DNA of 64,000 nt. It comes from Clostridia bacterium. GTDB taxonomy: Bacteria > Bacillota > Clostridia > UMGS1810. Below the pieces are notes generated by a model. That model had not been told where the DNA came from. It was given only the letters and a program-made list of their open reading frames with translations, and did not search any database. The DNA lies in contig JAGATB010000036.1 of the NCBI GenBank assembly GCA_017621495.1, positions 1-64,000 of the forward strand, given 5' to 3'. Position numbers and translations under genes: made by a program. Of this stretch, positions 45,840-53,711 are shown piece by piece (the first letter of the stretch is position 1; the number at the start of each line of letters is the position of its first letter).

Positions 45840-48800
45840 ATGAAAAGATTCACAGGAATTATACTGATTTTAGCTTTAATATTTACGAGCTTACCCATTG
45901 GCGTACTGGCAGATAACTATAGTTTCTGTGCGTATTTCACCGATTTTGTCAACAGAAACTCAGATGCAGCGGCTATTACCTTTACGGGAACCAATGAATA
46001 TGGTTACGATGCTGTCAATGACTTGTTTATCGGCGATTATCTCCAATACAACAGCATGGCTTTGGGTGATACAAATTACTCAAAGGCAACCTTTGCATTT
46101 CCGGCGGTTACTGTTGAAGAAGCCAATATGTATGCCGTGCTGCAGTTTGATTTTCGCATGGAGGACATGGTTAACGACAATAAAAACTTGTATCTGAATT
46201 TTCCTGTTAACAATGCCCTTAACCTGACTCCAAACGGCAGGCTAAATGCAGGTACTGAGTACAATCTCAAAACCCTGATTGGCTGGACCAAGACAGACTG
46301 GACACGGATTCAGCTGGTGTACACTCTTACCGATGAAAACGGCGACAGCCATGTTACTCTCAGCAAGGTGCTCGTAAACGGTAAGGAACTTAGCGATTTT
46401 ACCTCCGTTGCTTATGATGTAACACTTTCTGAAATAAAGGATATAAAAATGCATCTTTCGGCTCACAAAACCACAGACAGCGACCCTGTGCTGTACAATG
46501 CAGATATAGATAACGTGGGCTTATATATCACCACGGGCACGACACCGGTCTTTGCAGACAAGACAACCCTTAAAGAAACCATTATTAAATACAATGACTA
46601 CATATCTGTCATGGAACCGGGTGCCTCCGAAGCGGATATCAATTCGGTTATGGACACTCTCTATGCCGGAGCAGATGTGGTAAATAACACTTTGGCAACC
46701 GACCGGCAGATTGCCGATGCCATAGCCAACATAGAGGATACATATGCCGAGCTTTTCTTCGGCGACAATTACTCTGAGCGCAGGGACTATATGTACACAA
46801 GATACTTAACTCTCACTTCAATCGTAGATGAATACGATTCGGGAGCCGACAGCCTGTACACAAGCGAAGAGATAGAAAACATGCGCACTATCTGTCAAGG
46901 TATATCTGCAGTGTATGCAGATGAGCTTGCACCTTTATATGTAATTGAAAAGCAGATAGCACTCAGTGAGCATGTGATTGTAACGGATGCTTACTCTGTA
47001 ACAGGGATTACTGTTACAGATGCCGAGGGCTACGAGCTTTCCGACTTCGTTCCCGGCGGATTACTTACGAAAATAACACTGCTTAAACGAAATCCCGATG
47101 TGTTTGACGGTGTGATATATATTACCTTTTATGATGGAAACGACAATCTGACTAATGTTTATTCCAAAGCAGTGGAATTTACCGCTGAATCCGGAGAGAT
47201 TCAGGTGGACCTGACGGATGAGAATATAATCCTGCCAAGCGATGTACGCATGGGCAGTGTGGGAGTTATGCTTTGGGATTCCAACCTGGCACCACTTATG
47301 AAGAAGTACATTCGCGAAGGCTTAAATGACTGGGAGGTTTATTATAATTCCAATCTCATACTCCCGGATGCCATGCCTGTTTATTACAGTGCAGGCAACA
47401 TACATGTGGGTGTTAAGTATTTGCTTAACCTCATGGGTATCAATCTCGAAGTTTACGGTGACCGCTGCTATGCTAAGCGTGACTCCGATGAAGCATATAT
47501 AGAGTTTACCATAGGAAGCCAAACCGTGAACTCAAGCAAAGGCACAATAGACCTCGGTGCCCCTGCCTACCTTATAAACGACTGTGCAGCGATGCTTCCT
47601 ATGAATGTGCTTACCGAGGTGTTTGGCTGTGAGCTTGAATCGGTGGACGGTTTCAATGGCAGACTGTACATAACCTATGATGACGATGCTTATGCTCAAA
47701 GCTATGGAAAGCTCCCCAATGAATACAAAGCCTCCTACACTTCGGACATATATTCAGCAAGCTACAAGCTTATCGTGCCCGACGGTGTAACCCAAGTGGA
47801 GGTGTGGTACAAGAGCACCTATACCCAGCCGGACAGCGCCTTTAATGTTGACACGTTCAACAGCAGAATGGACAGCAGATACTGGCGTAAAGCTCCTGAC
47901 CCGGTAAAGACAGATGACAAAACATACACCGGCTCACTATCGTATCTTAATGCAAACACGCAATACAATATGAAGTATGTTGTAACAAAGGACGGAGTTA
48001 AAAACACTTACGTTACCATAGCTCCCGTTAAAACGCTGACCCAGTCTGCTGCGAAGGAGCATATACTTTACTCTGCGGATTCATTGACACTGGTGCCTAC
48101 TTATGAAAATATAAGCTACTATATAGATTACGACGTTGCGGAGGACTGCGAGGTATCGTATCGCAAATCCACAGACACCGAGTGGAGGAAGGCGTATGAA
48201 CCCTTCAATGACACTGTGGAAAAACAGTTCCGCGGCAGTATAGTAAAGCTCGAAGATAATACAGAATATGAAGTAAGAGCCGTGCTGACAGATGCAGAAG
48301 GCAATGAAGTGGCAGAGCATATTGAGTCGGTTACCACATGGAATGACAGTCCCGTCATTACCACAGTAAGCCTTGCAGATTACATAGGCGTATATGATAC
48401 AGCCGGCACCACCATAACCGAGCCCATACAGCTCGTGGGCATAGAGGGCACGGAGGATAACTGGATTAAGATAGACTGCAGCGGATACACCGTGGAGGCA
48501 GGCTACAACTCTGTGTCGGCAGTGAGTATAGACAGCTGCAAATATGTGATAGTAGACGGTCTCACCGTAAAGGGTGGCTACAGATGCGGTATAGCCGTGA
48601 ACGGCAGCTGCTCCGATGTAAGGGTATCAGACTGTGATATCTCAGGCTTTGGCAGAACCGGCATTCAGCGGGAAAACGGCTGGTACTATCGTGACGGTAC
48701 CCCCATAAACTACGATGCAGGTGTGCTGCTTCTGAATGGCAGCAATATTACAATAGAAAATTGCTATATTCATGATGCTCGTGCCAAGACCAATTCCTGG

Positions 48801-49601
48801 CGGGGTGACACATGGAGCAACACTCATCCTTACGGCAGCACAGGAATATATTACCGTATTGCCGACAGCTGTGTAATACGATATAATGATATTATCGGAA
48901 ACGAGACTCACCGCTGGAACGACGGTATAGAAGGCTCCGGCAACGGTCACTACACCGGCGGTCCCTCAAGAGATACTGACATCTACGGCAACACCATAAC
49001 CTACGGTCAGGACGACGGCATGGAGCTGGACGGCGGACAGATGAATGTGCGTGTGTACGGCAACAAAATAGAACAGTTCCTTTGTGGAGCGAGCCTTGTT
49101 ACCAATCTTGCAGGACCCTCGTATATATACGAAAATGTGATTACAAATATGGGCACCGAGTCATCGGCTAACGGCAAAGCCTTTAAAGCAGGCGGCTCAC
49201 AAAATGACAGTGTGAGCTATGTGTTCAACAATACTTGCTTTGTAAACGGTGTAATAGTTGAGAATACCAATTACAACACCTCGGAGTATAACTTTGTTAC
49301 AAGGAACAATATATTTGTAAATAATCGCGGAGGCTCCTGCTACAAAAACACCTTTGAAGGAGCTTTGAACGACAACGACTATGACTTCTGCTACGGATGG
49401 AATGACGGATATTCCTCCAAAGGAAACAGCAAAATATATACTCCCGCCATAGGATTGACTGCACTGTATGATAAGCTTGATTTTGCCGATGCGGCAAAGG
49501 GCGACTTTACCTTGGGTGACAGCAGCGAGTGCAAAGGTGCAGGAACGTATATAGACAATTTCTGCGAAATCCGTAATCCAAACATGGGTGCATTTCAGTA
49601 A
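45840..49601 (+). CDS. Secreted LamG/right-handed beta-helix protein, candidate pectin-active enzyme (paralogue 2)
   Basis: A 1253-residue exported protein (signal peptide ~1-24). A LamG-like domain (~25-235) is followed by a helical linker, a strand-rich domain, a copper-amine-oxidase-N-like domain (~510-620) and Fn3-like strands. The beta-helix (~860-1200) has NCYIHDARAKTNSW, VIRYNDIIGNETHRWNDGIEG, DIYGNTITY and DDGMELDGGQMNVRVYGNKIEQ. The helix half is clearly a paralogue of the product of 40663-44385, whereas the N-terminal part is different. ATG 45840 is preferred because CGGAGG lies 6 bases upstream; ATG 45834 overlaps that site. Confidence 0.77.
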   Translation: MKRFTGIILILALIFTSLPIGVLADNYSFCAYFTDFVNRNSDAAAITFTGTNEYGYDAVNDLFIGDYLQYNSMALGDTNYSKATFAFPAVTVEEANMYAVLQFDFRMEDMVNDNKNLYLNFPVNNALNLTPNGRLNAGTEYNLKTLIGWTKTDWTRIQLVYTLTDENGDSHVTLSKVLVNGKELSDFTSVAYDVTLSEIKDIKMHLSAHKTTDSDPVLYNADIDNVGLYITTGTTPVFADKTTLKETIIKYNDYISVMEPGASEADINSVMDTLYAGADVVNNTLATDRQIADAIANIEDTYAELFFGDNYSERRDYMYTRYLTLTSIVDEYDSGADSLYTSEEIENMRTICQGISAVYADELAPLYVIEKQIALSEHVIVTDAYSVTGITVTDAEGYELSDFVPGGLLTKITLLKRNPDVFDGVIYITFYDGNDNLTNVYSKAVEFTAESGEIQVDLTDENIILPSDVRMGSVGVMLWDSNLAPLMKKYIREGLNDWEVYYNSNLILPDAMPVYYSAGNIHVGVKYLLNLMGINLEVYGDRCYAKRDSDEAYIEFTIGSQTVNSSKGTIDLGAPAYLINDCAAMLPMNVLTEVFGCELESVDGFNGRLYITYDDDAYAQSYGKLPNEYKASYTSDIYSASYKLIVPDGVTQVEVWYKSTYTQPDSAFNVDTFNSRMDSRYWRKAPDPVKTDDKTYTGSLSYLNANTQYNMKYVVTKDGVKNTYVTIAPVKTLTQSAAKEHILYSADSLTLVPTYENISYYIDYDVAEDCEVSYRKSTDTEWRKAYEPFNDTVEKQFRGSIVKLEDNTEYEVRAVLTDAEGNEVAEHIESVTTWNDSPVITTVSLADYIGVYDTAGTTITEPIQLVGIEGTEDNWIKIDCSGYTVEAGYNSVSAVSIDSCKYVIVDGLTVKGGYRCGIAVNGSCSDVRVSDCDISGFGRTGIQRENGWYYRDGTPINYDAGVLLLNGSNITIENCYIHDARAKTNSWRGDTWSNTHPYGSTGIYYRIADSCVIRYNDIIGNETHRWNDGIEGSGNGHYTGGPSRDTDIYGNTITYGQDDGMELDGGQMNVRVYGNKIEQFLCGASLVTNLAGPSYIYENVITNMGTESSANGKAFKAGGSQNDSVSYVFNNTCFVNGVIVENTNYNTSEYNFVTRNNIFVNNRGGSCYKNTFEGALNDNDYDFCYGWNDGYSSKGNSKIYTPAIGLTALYDKLDFADAAKGDFTLGDSSECKGAGTYIDNFCEIRNPNMGAFQ

Positions 49602-49614
49602 TGTGGGTAGCAAC

Positions 49615-49741
49615 CCCTCAGTCGGTTTCACCGACAGCTCCCCTTGCACAGGGGAGCCATATGAATATTACAATGTAGGGGCGATTCACGAATCGCCCGG
49701 GACACCGGGGACTGAATCGGCGAAGCCGAACCTGTCCCCAC
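49615..49741. repeat. Cluster of three hairpin repeats
   Basis: First a CCCTCAGTC repeat (49615-49658; hairpin stems GTCGGT/ACCGAC and CTCCCC/GGGGAG). Next a TGTAGGG hairpin with stem GGGCGATTC/GAATCGCCC (49679-49698). Last a nested hairpin GGGGAC...GTCCCC with inner TCGGC/GCCGA (about 49707-49739). They separate the beta-helix gene from the GH105 gene and could end or attenuate transcription. Confidence 0.7.
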
Positions 49742-49776
49742 ATGTACCAAATACAACAACGAAAGGAAGGATAAAA

Positions 49777-50874
49777 ATGGGTAAATTTTCAAACTTAGAA
49801 CCACTGGAACTGGCGGAGCTTGCATGCTTCACCATGATGAAAAAATTTGATGCACAGAAGCTTCCGCCCGAGGGACACTTTCACTACCATCAGGGAGTGT
49901 TTCTGTCAGGATTTGAGCAGACCTATCTGAACACGGGCAAGAAGGAATATTCCGATTACATAAAGAAATGGGTGGACAGCCTCATAGACGAAAAGGGCGA
50001 ACTTGTCTGTGAGTACAATGTAAACACTCTTGACGATAAACAGCCGGCAATATTGATGTTCAGATTCCTGGAGGAAACAGGCGATATCAAGTATGAAAAG
50101 GCAATCAAGTATATAGTTTCCGGCATTGAGGACTGGCCTATGACTTTGGAAGGCGGTTTCTGGCATACCAGACAGTGCAAGGACCAGATGTGGCTGGACG
50201 GTCTCTACATGGCAGGTGAGCTGCTCACCAGATACGGTGCCAAGTTCGACGAGGACAGGTTCTTTGAACTTGTTCACCGTCAGGCAAAGCTTATGTGGGA
50301 CAATATCCGTGACGAAGAAACCGGGCTGCTGTATCACGCATGGGATGAGAGCCGCACGGCAAAATGGGCAGACCCCCAAACAGGCAATGCTCCCGAGGTG
50401 TGGGGCAGAGCGGCAGGTTGGTACATAGTGGCGCTGTGTACCATACTCAAGTACATGCCTTCCGATTGTGAATACAGAGCAGATTTGATAACTTATGTAC
50501 AGAAATACATAGAAGCTTTTGCTAAGCATCAGGACGCAAAGACAGGTCTGTGGTATCAGGTAGTAGACAGAGGCGACGATACAAATAACTGGACGGAGAC
50601 CTCATGCAGTGCACTTTTCCTCTGCGGCATATCCATGGCACTCAAAGCCGGATATATAGACAGCAGCTACAGAGCCGTGGCGGACAAGGCATACAGTGGT
50701 CTTGCAGATGCCATGGAGGACGACGGCAAGGGCGGAGTAATAATGCCGAGAATCTGCATAGGCACCGGAGTGGGTGACTATGAATTCTACCTTGCCAGAC
50801 CTACAAGCGAAAATGACCTGCACGGCATGGGAGCCCTGCTCCTGGCGTGCAATGCATACCATGAAATAAGGTGA
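49777..50874 (+). CDS. GH105 unsaturated rhamnogalacturonyl hydrolase
   Basis: Removes the unsaturated uronic acid left at the end of pectin fragments after lyase cleavage (YteR/YesR family). The 365 residues match the usual GH105 length and (alpha/alpha)6 barrel: HYHQGVFLSGFEQTY, KDQMWLDGLYMAGE with the catalytic Asp, ARQNGQ-like WDESRTAKWADP, EVWGRAAGWY and the C-terminal PRICIGTGVGDYEFYLARP. There is no signal peptide, so it acts in the cytoplasm on imported oligosaccharides. ATG 49777 follows AAGGAAGG. The open frame before it is repeat DNA and is not part of the gene. Confidence 0.93.
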   Translation: MGKFSNLEPLELAELACFTMMKKFDAQKLPPEGHFHYHQGVFLSGFEQTYLNTGKKEYSDYIKKWVDSLIDEKGELVCEYNVNTLDDKQPAILMFRFLEETGDIKYEKAIKYIVSGIEDWPMTLEGGFWHTRQCKDQMWLDGLYMAGELLTRYGAKFDEDRFFELVHRQAKLMWDNIRDEETGLLYHAWDESRTAKWADPQTGNAPEVWGRAAGWYIVALCTILKYMPSDCEYRADLITYVQKYIEAFAKHQDAKTGLWYQVVDRGDDTNNWTETSCSALFLCGISMALKAGYIDSSYRAVADKAYSGLADAMEDDGKGGVIMPRICIGTGVGDYEFYLARPTSENDLHGMGALLLACNAYHEIR

Positions 50875-50881
50875 AAGTACA

Positions 50882-50909
50882 CCTATTCACTATTACCTAT
50901 TACTTATTA
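50882..50909. repeat. Degenerate heptamer tandem repeat
   Basis: Four 7-base units: CCTATTC, ACTATTA, CCTATTA, CTTATTA, right after the GH105 stop and 25 bases before the next ATG. Same kind as 3121-3155. Confidence 0.55.
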
Positions 50910-50933
50910 CTTTAAATAATACGGAGGTTCAAT

Positions 50934-53693
50934 ATGAAAAAACTAATTTCATTAATTATTGCAGTAACACTTGTCATTACTGTTTTTCCTGCGGCGATGC
51001 CCGTATTTGCGCAGGAGGATTATACGGTTCATTTTTTCAGTACTGTAGACAATGACTCAAAGTTATCAAGTAAATTTAAAAATTATAATGGTAAGGCCCC
51101 CTATATGCATGATACAGATGCCTTTGCTGATGTATTTGGTATGGGAGAAACGATAAGGTTTGATGTCGTACAGATAGACGAAAACACCAAGGAGAGGGGC
51201 GGTGTTAAACTGCAGTTTGACACAGCCGTAGCAAACGCTGAGAATACATATGCAGAAGTGGAGTTTGACTTTTGTCGTATATTTCCATCAGGCGGTAGTG
51301 CAGCTCAGGTAAAGCTTACCCTAAACGGCAATAGCTTTATTCAGATACTGGGTGGTAAGCTCGGAGTGGAAAACTCCGTATCAAACAACAGCAATATCGG
51401 TTCATTTGCTAACTCCACGGATATGCAGAGATGTAAGATTACCCTCAAAACTGTAGATGTTGACGGCAAGCAGACATGGCAGCTTATTTCTTTTAAAGCA
51501 GACGGTGTGGAGAAAATCAAAAACGATGCTGTGTACACATCCAAAACAGCTGCTGAGCTTTCGTATATGAATATCAGATACGGAGACAGTAATTCCGGCA
51601 ATATAACATATATTGACAATGTATCGGTAACCTCGTATATTTCCGAGGATGGAGTATCTCCGATACCTGATAAATATTCACTTTTAAATGCAGCAAAAAC
51701 CGCAAAGGAAACTGCAGAGGCAAGCTATGATAATGCAGAAATCAGTGATGGCTTCTATGCAAGCATTAACGAAAAAATTGATAATGCAATGGCTGTGCTT
51801 CAGGACGGCGAGTCGACATCTTCCGAGTATGCCGGGGCAATGACAAGCATGAACAGTGTAAGCAGTATGATAACTGCCTCCAAGAATATGAAGGAGAGCG
51901 GAGACAGCTACTATATAGATTACGAAAACAGTGTTTTTGACGGTGATATAACTTCTGATGCAGCCGTTAATGTAAGCATACCCGTATACACTGCTGTTTC
52001 CGAAAACAACACTTCACTCAAGGCTTTGGGATTTGTGTATGAAGATGATGCAGACCTTGCTACACCCAAGCTTGTGGATGTTGTGCCGGCAACAGAAGAA
52101 ATCTCTGCAGACAGCGCAGGGAAGATTTCAGTACCTCTTGACCTTTCGGCTTATGAGGACCCGTCGGTGCTTTCGGCAAAGATTGTGGTTGTTGAAGATT
52201 ATGACGAAATTGCAGATGCTGCACCTGCCAATTATATAGAAACCAAAGAGGATGCTCCCGTAGGAGAGGGCTACAGCTTTGTGGGTGATGTGAGCGTTTC
52301 CAAGGTTATATTAAATGATGACCCCGACACAGAGGACTTTAAGGTAGTATACGCTCTCACCGGCACCAAGGGCAATGCTGTATCGCTTCTTGTGCTTAAG
52401 CCGGATTCGGATATAGCAAATATATCCTCAGACCCCGAGTCTGTGATTGAATATTACAATACAGCAGTATTTGATGAAAACGGCAAGGCAGTGTTTGAAT
52501 TTGCACCCAAGACCATGGATTACTACACCTATATAATTAATGCAGAGGGTGCAGCTGCGTATGAGGACAAGGTATTTTACGCAAGCCTTGGCGACATAGA
52601 TGATATAATCACCAAGGTATACACCGACAAAACTCTGGATACCCTCACCTCTGTGGAAAAGGACGCAGCTTCCTTAAACAGCCCGATAATTAAGGCTGCA
52701 GATGAGGCAGGCGTTGATGTGGACAGCGTTCTCGAGGAAACCCTTAAAGAAAAGACATATGACGCACGTACATTAAGTGACTTTACTGCAAGCCTTTATA
52801 ATAAGCTCAATATCGTAACACTCTTCCGCACAGCGGATTCATCCGACACGGTGATGACCCTTATAGATACTTATGGTTCGGATATAGATAAGATTTCTGA
52901 TATAACAGGACTTTCTTCAAGCGAAAAACAAACCGCATACACATATCTGCTCAACAACAAAAGCTCCATTGACGACATGGCGAGCCTTAATGATAAGGTA
53001 TCCGATGCTGCTGATAAAGCGGATGAGCCGAAAACCACATCCAAACCGAAAAATAGCGGAGGCGGCTCCGGCGGTATAGTGATATCTCCGATAGTTACTC
53101 AGCCTGTGGAGGAAGAAAAAGAACCAACAGTTATGCAGCAGACAGCAGCACAGTTTACCGACTTAGGCAGCGTCAGCTGGGCACAGCCGGCAATTGTTGA
53201 ATTTGCGGCTAACGGTTGGGTCAACGGTAAGTCGGAGGGTATATTTGCTCCCGGTGACAGCATCACCCGTGAGGAATTTGTCAAGATGGCTGTAAATGTG
53301 TTTGGCTTCTACGATGCCGATGCACAGTGCGTATTTGCAGATACAGCAGAGGATGCTTGGCACTATGATTACATTGCCTCCGCAGCCTCCAAGGGTATAA
53401 TCAACGGTATCTCCGACAGCGAATTCGGCGTAGGCTCCACCATCACCCGTCAGGATATGGCTGTTATCATCTACAGAATAGCCAAGCTGTGCGGTCTGCA
53501 GCTTACAGAGGACGGAGAGTACCTCCCCTTTGCGGACGAAATCCACATAAGCGAATATGCTTTTGAAGCAGTAACAGAGCTCACCAAGAGCGGTATCATA
53601 AACGGCGCCGGCAACAACAGCTTCCTGCCTGCAGGTCTTGCTACACGTGCCGAGGCTGTGAAGATGCTCTACGGTGCATATAGCTTAAAGTAA
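50934..53693 (+). CDS. Secreted LamG-like protein with three C-terminal SLH domains
   Basis: A 919-residue surface protein (signal peptide ~1-27). A LamG-like domain (~30-240) is followed by a helical linker (~250-310), sheet and helical domains (~320-700), and a Ser/Gly-rich hinge with SGGGSGGI. Three SLH domains end the protein (~737-919: FTDLGSVSWAQPAIVEFAANG, FADTAEDAWHYDYIASAASKG, FADEIHISEYAFEAVTELTKSG). SLH domains bind pyruvylated wall polymers, so the protein is held at the S-layer. It probably helps keep the glycan and the beta-helix proteins near the cell. TACGGAGG precedes the ATG. Confidence 0.88.
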   Translation: MKKLISLIIAVTLVITVFPAAMPVFAQEDYTVHFFSTVDNDSKLSSKFKNYNGKAPYMHDTDAFADVFGMGETIRFDVVQIDENTKERGGVKLQFDTAVANAENTYAEVEFDFCRIFPSGGSAAQVKLTLNGNSFIQILGGKLGVENSVSNNSNIGSFANSTDMQRCKITLKTVDVDGKQTWQLISFKADGVEKIKNDAVYTSKTAAELSYMNIRYGDSNSGNITYIDNVSVTSYISEDGVSPIPDKYSLLNAAKTAKETAEASYDNAEISDGFYASINEKIDNAMAVLQDGESTSSEYAGAMTSMNSVSSMITASKNMKESGDSYYIDYENSVFDGDITSDAAVNVSIPVYTAVSENNTSLKALGFVYEDDADLATPKLVDVVPATEEISADSAGKISVPLDLSAYEDPSVLSAKIVVVEDYDEIADAAPANYIETKEDAPVGEGYSFVGDVSVSKVILNDDPDTEDFKVVYALTGTKGNAVSLLVLKPDSDIANISSDPESVIEYYNTAVFDENGKAVFEFAPKTMDYYTYIINAEGAAAYEDKVFYASLGDIDDIITKVYTDKTLDTLTSVEKDAASLNSPIIKAADEAGVDVDSVLEETLKEKTYDARTLSDFTASLYNKLNIVTLFRTADSSDTVMTLIDTYGSDIDKISDITGLSSSEKQTAYTYLLNNKSSIDDMASLNDKVSDAADKADEPKTTSKPKNSGGGSGGIVISPIVTQPVEEEKEPTVMQQTAAQFTDLGSVSWAQPAIVEFAANGWVNGKSEGIFAPGDSITREEFVKMAVNVFGFYDADAQCVFADTAEDAWHYDYIASAASKGIINGISDSEFGVGSTITRQDMAVIIYRIAKLCGLQLTEDGEYLPFADEIHISEYAFEAVTELTKSGIINGAGNNSFLPAGLATRAEAVKMLYGAYSLK

Positions 53694-53711
53694 GAAAGGA
53701 CGGATATTCAT

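Noticed and set aside
49588..49776. Open extension upstream of the GH105 gene
   Set aside because: The stretch is a cluster of hairpin repeats, and the ATG at 49777 has a good ribosome-binding site and the usual GH105 N-terminus.
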